Shown piece after piece: positions 22,554 to 33,250 of a stretch of DNA of 64,000 nt. A program made the position numbers and the translations under genes. This DNA comes from Xenopus tropicalis (Eukaryota > Chordata > Amphibia > Anura > Pipidae), in NCBI RefSeq assembly GCF_000004195.4, contig NC_030683.2, forward strand, positions 69,473,764 through 69,537,763. Direction: 5' to 3'. Each line of letters opens with the position of its first letter. Position 1 is the stretch's first letter. A model generated the notes under the pieces. That model saw only the letters and a program-made list of their open reading frames with translations, ran no database searches and was not told the DNA's origin.

Positions 22554-22820
22554 TTAAAGGAGAAGGAAAGGTAAAAACTAAGTAAGCTTTATCAGAAAGG
22601 TCTATGTAAATACAGCCATAAGCACCCACAGAAACGCTGCACTGACTTCTCTGAAAAAAGATTAGTTGTGTCTGTAATTCCTGTGCCACAGACACGCAGC
22701 TTTCTGTTTTCTGCTCTTTCCTGCTCCCCCCTCCCTCAAGAATGCTAAGAACTCACTCCCACTTAGGAATGTGGATCTGAGCCAATCAGCAGGAAGCTGA
22801 CTCATAGGGAGATTTATGTT
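22554..22820. mobile_element. T2-type MITE, right end uncertain
   Basis: Left end ttaaaggagaaggaaaggta at a TTAA. The first 140 bp match the left half of 31411-31611. The right terminus is not clear; a TTAA at 22819 may mark it, and gypsy integrase resumes at 22829. Confidence 0.8.
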
Positions 22821-22828
22821 AAATAAAT

Positions 22829-23188
22829 CTTTCATCCTCATGGCTTTCCGTCCAGTAGTGTTTTTGATCATGGTGTACAATTTGTTTCCAGATTTTGGCA
22901 AGCTTTTTGTAAGATGCTGAGGGTAGAATTAAATTCTTCTGCATATCATCCCAAAGTAACGGCCAGACTGAAAGGACTAATCATTCCTTAGAACAGTTTC
23001 TTTGTTGTTTTCTCTCTTCTAACCAGGATAATTGGTCCGAATTACTCCCCTGGGCTAAATTTGCGCACAATAACATGAGTCCTGGGGATTCTCTCCTTTT
23101 TTTTGTATTTCAGGATTTCACCCTAGGTCCCTTCCATTTGCATTAATCAAATCTGATGTTCCTGCTGCTGAAGTAATGGTCCGAGACT
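22829..23188 (+). pseudogene. gypsy integrase core fragment
   Basis: Reading from HGFPSS through [45 protein letters not shown] is diagnostic of the gypsy integrase catalytic core. The Asp of the D-x-G motif is retained (FDHG); the Glu usually following the AYHPQ segment is lost (ARLKGLI). Frameshifts and stops follow. The upstream half with the first catalytic Asp is absent. Confidence 0.92.
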
Positions 23189-23601
23189 TTAAAGGAACAG
23201 TAACACCAAAAAATGAAAGTGTTTTAAAGTAATTAAAATATAATGTACAGTTGCCCTGCGCTGGTAAAACTGGTAAGTTTGCAACAGAAATGCTAATATA
23301 GTTTATATAAATGAGCTGCTATGTCAACACGGGGGCAGCCATTGAAGCTGGGAAAAAGGAGAAAAGGCACAGGCACATAGCAGATAACAGATAAGCTTTG
23401 TGGAATATAATGGGGTTTTATCTGTTATCTGCTAAGTGCCTGTGCCTTTTCTCCTGTAAATGGCTGCCCCCGTGGCTACACAGAAGCTTTAGTAGTCTTT
23501 CTAAGGAAAACACACCAGTTGTACCACTACAGGGCAGCATTACATTATATAGTAATTACTTTTATACACATTTTTATTTTTTGGTGTTACTGTCCCTTTA
23601 A
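23189..23601. mobile_element. T2-type MITE with long internal palindrome
   Basis: TTAA at 23189 and 23598; left end ttaaaggaacagtaacacca, right end tggtgttactgtccctttaa. The interior pair aaggcacaggcacatagcag / ctaagtgcctgtgcctttt folds into a stem. The 67-residue ORF here is a by-product. Confidence 0.93.
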
Positions 23602-24000
23602 TATTATATGGTCATTTGTTCATCAAGTTCTTCAGAAGTCTTCCTCCCTTCAGAAAACTGCTGCTGATAAACAACTTCGTCCTGGTCCTTCTTTCCATTT
23701 TGCGGACTCCATTTGGCTCTCCAGCTTGCTTCATTAACCTTCTCACAAATTGGGTCCATGCTTTATTTGTCCCTTCACCATCAAGGACATTATTAATCTG
23801 GTTTCTGTCAAATTGGATCTTCCTTCCATCAAGAATATTTCTGATTTCTTTTATGTCTCTCTGCTCAAGACTGTTGTCTACAATGTATTATCTGCTACCC
23901 ATTCTTCTCCTGTTCTTCTGGATGGTCCACAGGAATTTTAGGTACAAGATATTATTGATTCACGGAAGTCTAGAGGTAAAGTTCAATATTATTTTATTAT
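23602..24000 (+). pseudogene. gypsy integrase C-terminus and chromodomain-like end
   Basis: In shifting frames the translation gives LQKTAADKQLRPGPSFHFAD, then GPCFICPFTIKDIINLVSVK, then FYVSLLKTVVYN, and finally VQDIIDSRKSRGKVQYYF. The order matches the linker, SH3-like barrel and chromodomain of vertebrate chromovirus integrases, where it helps tether integration to chromatin. At least two frameshifts and a stop (just before VQDII) are present. Confidence 0.88.
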
Positions 24001-26224
24001 ATTCAATAGATCATGTCACGAAATGGGCAATAAAATTTGCCCCGTAAAAATTAGCTGCGCAACAAGAAATTGTTGCCCACGTAAAAAAAAAAGATCATGT
24101 ACGTAAAAAAAATACACGCTGCAAAATAAATTGTCATGTACAAACATTTTCCCTGTTTTGTGGAAAGAATCTTTTCAGAGATTAGCAAATTTTTCAATTG
24201 CCTCAGCACACTTGCGCCAAAAGAATAAGGCACACATGTTACTCGCATAACAACAGAAACGATGCCCCACAGACTTAGGAAAAACAGAATGCAGCTGTGG
24301 TAGGCACATTGCCATTTGCGTCCACAATGATACTGGAATTTTGGAAAGATATACTGCATTGTGGGAAAAAACATGGCAATTTATGTCAAAATTGCACTTT
24401 GCACACTGTGTCAAGGTAAGGTGCAGATTGAGTTTACCACTGAAAAAAATCCCTATGGGATTTTTAGAAGCATATCTATCAATGGGTGAAAGTTAGAATT
24501 CACAATTTAATAAATACACTAATAAAAATACCATAGGAATGAATAGAAAGTGGGTTTGCTTTTCTTCGGTAAACTCTAATCTCACATTTTGATAAATCTG
24601 CCCTTAAGTATGTGCGCTATATTTGACCTGTCCGATATTTTGCTTCTGTTGGTTTTAGAATGTGAAATATAAAATAAATAATTATTACTAAACAAAGTAG
24701 ACTGGAACAATGATGATAAAATGATTAGAGAAAACATGGTCAAGCTACTACATTTAAATCAATTGTTAGTAATGGTCAGTCTTTATGGGTTTACTTTGCC
24801 TTTTAATATGGCAGTAAAAGACTACTATAATCCTGAATGAAACCAATATGCCACAGATGAAAGTATTGTATTGACAGTTCTGTGTTTGATAGGTGCACTT
24901 AAAATAAAAACTGTAATAAATATTGTCCCATCCCAGTGCTTTTCTATAAAATATCTTTTTCCCAAGGAAGCGCATCATAGAATAGAATAGAAAAGCAAAT
25001 GGAATACTTTTGTCCACTCTAGACATCTCTGTAAGTGCATATCTGCCATTAAACTCCAACTATAAAGTGGATTGTTTGTAAAGCTAATCCCTCTAAGATT
25101 GGTTCTGTAAGTAGACATTTACATTTGCAATAAAGCAGCAGGGATTCCATAATCCTTTATTGGCTATAGATGCCTTTGAAGGGAATGTATCTTTGTTATT
25201 TAGTTGTTGTAACAAAAACCCCCTTTAGTTTTAGTAAGTGTTTCTCCCAATTACTTTTACCCTATAAAACACAATGGAACTTGCATTTTATGGCAGATAA
25301 TAATAAACTGCAGGCCTCTGAAAGCACAAACTGACTCACTGTTCCTCAGAGCTGTTTAAGAATTATTAATGGAACCTAAGAGAGACCTGCCGTACCCCTA
25401 CGTGTATTGGGCACTCCGTTTTACTTCTAAGTAAAACTGTTCTTAAATAATATTCAGAAGAAGCTGTAAATTGAGAACTATGTGGCGAAATTATACTTCT
25501 TTTGTCTTTATGGTAATCTTCCTTTGTCTTTAAAGGGCAATAGCTATGTTGGCATACTTATCTGCTGTTCCCTTCACAATATGAGGAAAATAAAATTTTC
25601 CATAGCAAAGAAAATTTTAATTATGGTCTTGTTTGTATGGCCAGTTACATTGAACTAAGTCTATACTAGGTTCTTGTGACAAGATTATAACACTGTGTGG
25701 CAATAAAGATGTTTGTAGTTATCAGTCATACAAGGGCCAATAAAATCTGCTGCCTCAGTCCCCCAGAGTGTGTCATGGGCTTATTCACCAATGTGGCCAA
25801 CGGGCCTGAACGACAGATATCTGGCCTAAAATCAGTCAGATATCGATTGGGCGCGTTTGATTTTGCCATTGGATTAAGGACCGCATCTGTGTGTTAATGC
25901 TGTCCTCCATCTGACCACCTTCACAATGGCAATTATGATCCAAACATTGGCTCAAGGGTTGACAGTTTGAAATTGCACTTCAAGGTGGCCATATGGGTAA
26001 AGCTCTGCAACCTTGTCAAAGGAGTATATCTTGTAATGTACAGCCAGCTTTAGGTATCACTAAAATCTCAAGCTAACCATATTGATAACACTTTCCACAA
26101 GAAAATTCAAAAATTATATAAAAAAGAGCTTAATCTAACGTTGCCCTCTACCTTTGTCTCATGTTTACCCAGCTATTCTTTACAAAATGCATAGAACCTA
26201 GTGTGCCTAGATCAGAAACAAAGT
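24001..26224. other. mostly unassigned; MITE termini at 24430-24606 and a diffuse repeat at 25780-26000
   Basis: 24430-24606 has weak inverted ends (gagtttaccactgaaaaaa against gcttttcttcggtaaactc) and ends gataaatctgccctt. 25780-26000 carries words of a family typified by aaggtggccatac (also 34878 and 63929). ORFs show no motifs. Confidence 0.45.
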
Positions 26225-26488
26225 ACAGGTATGGGACCCATTATCCGGAATGCTCGGGACCTGGGGTTTTCCAGATAAGGGATCTTTTTGTAATTCCGAT
26301 CTCCAATAAGGATTAATTATATCTTAGTTATCTTAGTACAAGGTACTGTTTTTTTTATTACAAAGAAAAAGGAAATCATTTTTAAAAATGTGAATTATTT
26401 GATTAAAATGAAGTCTATGTGAGATGGCCTTTCCGTAATTCGGAACTCTGGATAATGGGCTTCCGGATAAGGGGTCTGATACCTGTAC
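26225..26488. repeat. family B palindromic repeat, best-preserved copy
   Basis: 264 bp. Left acaggtatgggacccattat, right ggggtctgatacctgt. The arms pair through ccggaatgctcgggacc / cggaactctggataatggg with AT-rich middle sequence. Confidence 0.92.
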
Positions 26489-26670
26489 CAAGCAGTTATT
26501 TAATTTATATAACTTATGTGAAAGACTTCAACAGCTACAGTACCCTAACATTTTAGCGATCAGAGAACTACCTGACGTGGTATATTTATAAACATGCTTA
26601 TTTTATATTTATAAATTGATTGATTTTATATTTATTATATTGATGTACTTTTTTGTTTTCTTCCAAAGTA
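26489..26670. other. unassigned
   Basis: AT-rich sequence between the family B copy and the Penelope 3' end. Confidence 0.5.
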
Positions 26671-26684
26671 TTTAGCAAATTGAC

Positions 26685-26712
26685 ATGTTTCGGGCAGTAT
26701 AATGCCCTTTAT
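26685..26712 (-). other. 3' UTR hairpin of the Penelope element
   Basis: gggcattatactgccc forms a stem on the minus strand, followed by gaaacatgtc. Similar stem plus cgaaac words occur at 34100-34135 beside another Penelope fragment. Confidence 0.55.
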
Positions 26713-27203
26713 CAATTGTGAAACATTTTCAACGAAGTGAACATTTTAAATCCACAGCCCCACCCCTCGTGTCCATTGATTGGTACTCAAAAGTGTCCAT
26801 CAAAAGAGCAAACAAAGTTTTTCCTTTATCCACATTGTTCATTTCCGATATTGTCTCTGTGTTCCATCAATAGTGCCATTTAAAATTCTGTAAAAAGTCC
26901 CATACAATAACTTATGTTTTGTGAATACACAATTACACTGTGAAAACCATTGAGATAAAAACTTTGAATATACCATATATATATATTTGCCAAAGAACTG
27001 CACACAAAATGCCTACCTAATAAGCACAAAGTTAGTATGCATGCTATTAAAATACAATAATAATAAATTAGTCATATTTGTAATATGGTATTATCACCAG
27101 CGAAAATTACCACTATCGTTATGTGGCTACACACAATGGTGAAAAGAAGAATTCAAAGCCTGCAAAAAATTAACACATTTTTAAACACATAAAGCCAACA
27201 AAA

Positions 27204-28105
27204 TTACAAAAAAGGTTTCAGGCTCCAAACGTCATTAAGACCATCAGGTAATAAAGTATTAAGCTTTTTAATCCATTTACCCTCCTGTTTCAGGAGTTCT
27301 TTCTTACAGTCACTGCCTCTTACATCTGGAATTACTTTATCAAGAACACACCACCTAAGTTGTGCAGTAGTGTGTTTATATTCAAAAAAATGTCTAGATA
27401 CTTGCATATCAGTTTGTGTATTAGATTTGAAATTTCTAATATTTCCTTTGTGTTCCTGTATTCTAAGTTCCACCTCTCTTACAGTTTGCCCCACATATCC
27501 TAGCCGGCACAGGCACTTTAATAAATAGACTACATATGAGGAGTTGCAGGTAGCATACGTTTTCAATGGTATTTCATACCCTTTGGATGGATGACATATG
27601 AACTTACCCTTTACAATCGAGGAACAACAATTACAATTCAGACAGGGTAAAGTACCTATTTTTTGCAAACCCTTAAATCTTGACTTCTTTATTCTAGTGT
27701 CAGAAGGACACAGAATATCTTTCAATGTAGATCCCCGTTTAGAGCAGAAAAGAGGGTTGTCTTGAAACAGTTTACCAAACTGCCTATCGTTCTGTATTAG
27801 GGGCCAATATTTATGAAGCACATTTTGTACCTTCCTGCTATGTTGGACATATGTAGAAACAAAAATTATTCTCTGACTTTCAGCATTCTTACATTTGCTT
27901 GATAGTAAATCACTTCTTTTTAGTTTTTCTACCTATTTAATTGCAGTTTGGATTATTTTTGTATTGTACCCTCTCTCGGCAAACCTCTCTACAAGCCCAC
28001 TTTTCGCTTCCTCATACTTCTCTGGGCGTGAGGAAATTCTTTTAGCACAAATGAATTGCCCTTTAGGTATTGCACGCATTATTTTAGGATTATCATAACT
28101 CTTAG
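27204..28105 (-). pseudogene. Penelope RT tail, linker and GIY-YIG endonuclease
   Basis: The frame resumes at SYDNPKIMRAIPKGQF (28105) and runs with one internal stop (about 27940) to the stop at 27204; the last 205 residues are open. The segment with CLNCNCCSS...KGKFICH is the Cys/His-rich linker. YVVYLLKC followed by LGYVGQTVREVELRIQEHKG is the GIY-YIG nuclease core (Tyr, Gly and the conserved Arg visible), and a KxEGKWIKKLNTLLPDGLN tail follows, with the Asn typical of this fold. This nuclease nicks the target to prime reverse transcription. The C-terminal module looks much less damaged than the RT. Confidence 0.92.
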
Positions 28106-28142
28106 GGGCACATTTACAAAAGCATGAATGCTCCGAGCATAG
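28103..28142. repeat. MITE family A terminal scrap at deletion junction
   Basis: ggggcacatttacaaaagca then gaatgctccgagc equals the terminus of the element at 8576-8784 (complement). It lies precisely between the RT motif A block and the RT tail block of the Penelope copy. Confidence 0.85.
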
Positions 28143-29170
28143 AAAATTTTAGAATTGGCCAGATTTGTTTCTAATAGCACTTCTACATAAAACATACCTT
28201 CTTCATGGGAAATTAAGGTGTACAGGCTCTGATTATCAATCCCACAAAGGATCATATTTGATGGTATTGAACCCAGTTACTGTAGTCTCGCCAAAAGGTC
28301 TGTTGTAACTTTTAAACAACAATTAATTTTCCTTACTTCTTGTTGTAAGTAAATATCTACATACTTGGACAGAGGCTCTAATACAGACCGTATACCTGAG
28401 ACCTTAGGCCTCCCTGAGAGATTAAGCAAAATCTTATGTACTTTAGGTAAAAGATACAGAACAGGTACCCGTGGGTAAGGAGTGGTAAGAAATTCTTTCT
28501 CCTTATTATCAATTATACCATTCAACCATGCCTCATTAACCATAAAATCAATTTACTTTTTGATCCCATGTGTAGGGTCACTATCTATAGGGGCCTAATG
28601 TCTTGGTGTATTAAGTTGCCTGAGGGCCTCCATAGTGTATTGACTCTTATCAAGCACAACTATACTTTCCCCCTTATCAGCTTTACAAATTATGATCTCC
28701 TTATTGTTTTTTAACATTTGTAACGCATGCCTCTCCTGCAGTGTTAAATTCGTTGGGTACCTTGGTAAATTATCACCCCACATCTTTCTTATTTCTGCTA
28801 TCACAACCTTTTCAAAAGCATCTACAGGCTCATTTTGTATGTCAGGAAATACCTGTACTACCATCACTCATATTATTTCTCATGGGAATACCTGATGAAC
28901 CACTATCATAATACCACATAAATTTAAAAATCAATTTCCAAATCCTCTATGTCAGTCAGGTAAGTGGGAACAAACCCTAGTCCTTTGTTCAGCAAACATA
29001 GTTCAGCTGAAGAGAGATTATACAAAGAAATGTTTATTAAAAGGTTCTTTACCTCTGTTAGCGTCTGTTCCTTTTGGGGTATTGTTCCCTCCCAATTGGT
29101 AACCTGGGGTTGATGCGTTGCTTTGGTCTTTCTACGCCTTCGTCCTCGGTGTGTGCGGTACCTAAAAAAG
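28143..29170 (-). pseudogene. Penelope reverse transcriptase, N-terminal half
   Basis: From about 29170 the minus strand reads RTHRGRRRRKTKATHQ, then NLSSAELCLLNKGLGFVPTY (conserved N-terminal RT segment), NNKEIIICKADKGESIVVLD (fingers), YLLPKVHK and GRPKVSGIRSVLEPLSKYVD (motifs 1-2), and IDNQSLYTLISHEEG (motif A with its catalytic Asp). Stops and frameshifts separate these blocks (for example after LLARLQ near 28277). Motifs B and C, including the YxDD active site, are gone. Confidence 0.9.
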
Positions 29171-29330
29171 GTGCCCTTTGTTAAGCGCTGAACGACTCAT
29201 CCTCACTACTTGTAGGCGCTGTGAAGCTATGGCTCTCATTCCGGTTCTTCCAACAGCGCTGGTAAGCTGGTGGTCTAGTGCTTGGTTGGTCTAGTCCTCC
29301 TAGGCAATTTGTAACAATCTTTGTTTAATT

Positions 29331-30099
29331 TGTAGTTTTTGTGTTATATTTATTTTCATTCTGTATTTTAATTTGTTTGTGCTTTTTCAATTTGAATGTT
29401 TTAATAAATGACTAGACATTCATGATTTTTTGGAAATTAGTTTATTCATGGTTTCAAATCGCTAAAATCCAAATGTTGATAAATCTGCCTCTAAGTAGTT
29501 CCTCCAGGATGGGCTATGACTGTTAGAGGGGTGGTTTTTCTGACTACCGAGGGCCCAGTATGCTTTCTACAAAGAATTTAAATAAAGTATGGTATAAAAA
29601 TATTTTTTTTTATCAAATGTTTTGCTAATATAAATAAAGATGCACATAGTATGGGATAACTTTACTGATCAAAGCTAGAAAACAGACACATCTACCAGCT
29701 AGTTACCCTATATTCCCATCTTTGTATTTTTGTAGATCCATGTCGAAGATAGGCCATTCATTTGCAGGCCAGATTAGCCCAAAAATTTTAGTTCATGTGG
29801 ATGTCTCAAAATCTGGTAGCTCTTTTCCAGCTAGGTGGAGAAGTTAGGATATACAGTATCCATAAGAGGTGCTGTACACCAAATAGGATAATCCAGATGA
29901 AGATCCATCTAAGGGGGCATAAAGTTAATACGGTACCTCTCCAAGTACATCAGGGGTGGAAGGGAATGGCCTTTTAAGAATCCATCCAAATCGGCTTAAG
30001 TGCTTTCCCTTTGTGGAAACTGTAAGGATGAATGGAAAGCTCCACTTATGCTTGATATATTTCCATGTTCCATGGTTAATACAATTAATATGAGTTTTT
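29331..30099. other. unassigned
   Basis: Ends of MITE type (gataaatctgcctct near 29495). The 60-residue ORF at 29795-29977 is not recognised. The stretch 29700-30100 could be decayed gypsy upstream sequence. Confidence 0.4.
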
Positions 30100-30560
30100 C
30101 ATGCAGTCTCCACTGAAATCTGGTCATGGTGGTCCTGTGGCCCCCCTAGAGAAAGGGGTACTGTCAGGAGTGCTCTGTTGCATAGTAAAAATTGCAGCGC
30201 CCATTGTGCCACATACTGACAGGCAAATTCTAAATAAATAGATGCGTTTGGCCCAAAAATGCAAAATAAATTGTTCTGGGTTCAATGCCCAAATATAGGG
30301 CTTCTACCATGATCTCCTAGGTACGCTGTAAATTACTTTTTGGACTGATCTGCCAGTTTAGACCCCTTTGCCTGATCCTGATTCTCCGGACTGCTGCCTA
30401 AACTGACCTGTGCCTGAATATTGACTAGAAATTTTCATTAACCCTTAGGATACCACACTGGACATTTTTTACTGCCTGTACCCAGGCTTCCTTCTTGGTC
30501 TTTTCTTCAACCCTGGCAGGAGCCGAGTAGGCACTAACACACTTACCCAAGCCCTTGGCA
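30100..30560 (+). mobile_element. gypsy 3' coding end and LTR-like remnant
   Basis: SGHGGPVAPLEKG (30118-30156) resembles the Pro/Gly-rich extreme C-terminus of chromodomain gypsy polyproteins, and tgtcagga directly after could be the LTR start. Downstream ctg/cct-rich text (cctgatcctgattctccgga, tgacctgtgcctgaat) has the look of gypsy LTR sequence. The far boundary is uncertain. Confidence 0.5.
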
Positions 30561-31410
30561 CTATTCACCCTCCACCAAAATGAGTTGATGCTGCTCACCA
30601 CTCACATTTTATAGATTTAAAGACCAACTATCTGACATACGTGTTCCAAATGGAACTTCCCCACCACCCTTACAGATTATCTAGATCTTGGTGGGGCTGC
30701 ATTGTTTTCCACCCATACTTACACCGACCAGCTTATTAGCAAAGACTATTGAACTGTATGGGGTAAGATGGGACAGGCATAATCTATTCTCTTCTTCACA
30801 ATATTTATGATAATACATTTTTTCAAGCACATCAGTAGACTTAAAATTTGCTCTGCCAATTTTTTTGTTGTGTCTGACAAACTGATTTACTTACATGTAA
30901 TTAAATTAGCCATTAATGTGAACCACTGAAATGTTTTACTTTTATATGAATTTGTCAACCATTTTATTAGCTTTAACATGATTTAAACAGCAATCTATTT
31001 AAATCAAAATAAAGATATGAGCTTTACTACATTATAATATATTTTTTCTAATTTAGAAGCACCTTCATTGCCTGCCAATTGACTGTACTTTTTTAATAAC
31101 ATAATTTTCTAATTCTGGCCTCTGTAAAATCTAATTAACTTTACAAATTAATTCTGAAATGCACTTAATTTCTCCACCTATAAGAACCTTTCTTTTCTAT
31201 AAAAAAAACTTTACTTACATACATATATTTACAGTCTAATTCTTTTCTAATCCTATTAATTACATTTTTGTTGTGGCTATTTATATTTGCATTTAACACA
31301 GGGCCTCCCTTGATAAAAAAAAAAATAGGAAATAAGAAGAACCTACCTCTTTCTGTTCACAAGAGATGTCTTTCTTCAACAAAATATGCTACAGCAACCA
31401 ACCATGTGAT
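30561..31410. other. unassigned AT-rich sequence
   Basis: No gene or repeat recognised. Confidence 0.5.
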
Positions 31411-31611
31411 TTAAAGGAGACAGAAAGGTAAAAACTAAGTAAGCTTTATCAGAAAGGTCTATGTAAATACAGCCATAAGCACTCACAGAAATGCTGCACT
31501 GACTTCTCTGCTAAAAGAGTTCTTGTGTCTGTAATTCATGTGCCAGAAACATGCAATAGGAGGACTATTGGGCAGTATGCTTTTTAAATTTTGACTTGCA
31601 TTCTCCTTTAA
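31411..31611. mobile_element. chimeric T2 MITE (201 bp)
   Basis: TTAA at 31411 and 31608. The left ~140 bp match the T2 at 22554; the right ~60 bp (ggaggactattgggcagtat onward) match the right end of the different T2 at 32426-32981. The switch lies at about 31553. Confidence 0.92.
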
Positions 31612-31723
31612 GGGCACTATTGAGACAACTGAAGGTATGCCTGCAGTTTGAGATTAACTCTTTATTAGCCTTTCCTTTCCCTTTAAATGTGAGGGCCCAG
31701 GTTCCCAGCGCTCTAACCAACAT

Positions 31724-31800
31724 TACATATTTACATAGTTAAGTTGGGTTTAAAAAAGACCATCAAGTTCAACCCTTCCAAGTGAACCCCAGCACATGCA
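31724..31800. repeat. dispersed repeat fragment
   Basis: acatatttacatagttaagt ... ccatcaagttcaacccttcc resembles a common amphibian dispersed repeat. Only this one copy is in the window, so the call rests on recollection. Confidence 0.4.
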
Positions 31801-32330
31801 GAAAGCTATCTATACACTCGCATACTGTGCATAGACTATATATAGCAACATCAGCTGCTATGGGGGGTGGGAGACACTGAAGTAAGAAATGTATTAGTTT
31901 CATGTCAAATTTTAAAATTAAATATTGAAAAATCTGTTTGTTTTTTTAAAAAAAGTTAAGGATTTTGCTGGAGCAGCACTTTTAACTAATGTGTTTTGAA
32001 AAAAAAAAAACATTTTTCCACGGCAGTATTCCTTTTTTTTTTGTAACTTATGTTTTTTATTAATTTTGCAATAAAATAATTTTTTGTACAAACTGTTTCA
32101 TCTCTCTTTACATTATTTGTACATTGTTATCACTGATGGCAGTCATTTATACACAGGAAAGAAAAAAAAAGGCAAGAAAAACAAAACAGGAACAATATGG
32201 CAGTATTCCTTTTAAGAAGCACCAGAGAATAAAATAATCTTCAGACATTTGGGTAGCACTGAAGCTGAACCTGCCTATTGGCACAGCTTTACATAGTAGA
32301 TAAAAAGTTTTCTTCACAAGCATTGAAAAA
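31801..32330. other. unassigned with poly-A/T tracts
   Basis: Long A and T runs near 31940-32045 and 32160. No gene. Confidence 0.5.
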
Positions 32331-32388
32331 GCCAAAACTTTATTTGAATTATTTGAATGATACTACCCCCTGAAACCAAGAAAGAAAA
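32331..32388. repeat. source copy of a templated duplication
   Basis: A unique flank segment (gccaaaactttatttgaatt ... ctgaaaccaagaaagaaaa) is repeated at 32850-32904 inside the neighbouring T2. Confidence 0.92.
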
Positions 32389-32425
32389 CGTTACGGTTTC
32401 TTGTGCTATCAAGCACTAATATATC

Positions 32426-32981
32426 TTAAAGGACAATGAAAGGTTAATATAAATTGAAAGTAAGTCTAACGGAATTTTTTTAAGTACTTACTGCATATCT
32501 AAATTCCCAGATCCCTGCTTGCGTCTCTGAGATATGGTGCTGGCAGCCTACAGCCGTGTGAAGACTACAGTGACATCACTGAAATCTCTCTCCCCTTCCT
32601 GTAGCTGCCAGCGGCAGCCTTTCTATTCTCTGAGCATGTGTGTAACTTGATCCTGTCTCCTGTTCTGGGCTACACATGCCCACCAGCCAATCAGAAGCGG
32701 ATCTGGCAGAGGGAGGGGGGGGGAGGGAATGAAACACATGTGCAGTATGAAGCAAGGAGGGAAAGGAAGGGAGAATACCTTTTTAGAGATGGCTGCCTGT
32801 TCTAGAAAATGTGAAGTAAGTGTGACTGAGTAAATATTTGATTAGGTTAGCCAAAACTTTATTTGAATTGAATGATACTACCCCCTGAAACCAAGAAAGA
32901 AAAAGTGTGGCGTTTTTACTAAACAATAGGAGGACTATTGGGCAGTATGCTTTTTAAATTTTGACTTGCATTCTCCTTTAA
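32426..32981. mobile_element. T2 MITE with an inserted flank-derived patch
   Basis: TTAA at 32426 and 32978; ends ttaaaggacaatgaaagg and gacttgcattctcctttaa. Same subfamily as 3345-3794 and 52764-53284, but with a ~55-bp insertion at 32850-32904 copied from 32331-32388. Confidence 0.93.
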
Positions 32982-33050
32982 AGTAGGGCAAGTTAACCTC
33001 TCCATTTATTTCCCTTTCTCTCTATTCTTTGCTCTCACCCTTAAAGGAAA

Positions 33051-33250
33051 GCTATACCCCCAAACAATGTAGGTCTGTATAAAAATATATTGCATAAACA
33101 AGTTTATATGTAAAACCCTGCTTCACCTAAATAAACCATTTTTGTAAAAAACAGTGCACACAAACAAGCGGATGCACACATACATGCTAGACCCCATCAG
33201 CCAATTAATAGAGTTCTGTCTTTTGCTTCCACGCTACTTCCTGTTACAGT
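33051..33250. mobile_element. T2-type MITE, right end missing
   Basis: TTAA plus ttaaaggaaagctatacccc. Interior words (aaaccctgcttcacctaaat) match the element at 42741. No right terminus found. Confidence 0.75.

Larger units (their letters stand above)
21590..24010 (+). mobile_element. Ty3/gypsy retrotransposon pol remnant with four nested MITEs
   Basis: Collinear gypsy fragments on the plus strand: RNase H (21590-21746), integrase core (22829-23188) and integrase C-terminus plus chromodomain-like region (23602-24000). They are separated by MITEs at 21748-22205, 22209-22540, 22554-22820 and 23189-23601. The RNase H C-terminus and first half of the integrase are missing. No LTR could be assigned next to this copy. 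Confidence 0.92.
26671..29330 (-). mobile_element. Penelope-like retroelement, internally deleted
   Basis: Read on the minus strand: an Arg-rich N-terminus (about 29170), RT fingers, RT motif A, a deletion occupied by a MITE scrap, post-RT linker, GIY-YIG endonuclease and a 3' UTR with a gggca/tgccc hairpin followed by cgaaacatgt (26685-26710). This RT plus GIY-YIG order defines endonuclease-bearing Penelope elements. Target duplications and terminal pLTRs could not be identified. Confidence 0.9.

Noticed and set aside
21690..22574. Several overlapping 60-110-residue frames on both strands
   Set aside because: They fall in palindromic TCG-rich MITEs; the repeated RKNR/FRMF words arise from ttttcgta repeats, not from a protein family.
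22662..22901. 79-residue minus-strand frame
   Set aside because: It spans the boundary of a T2 MITE and the antisense of gypsy integrase.
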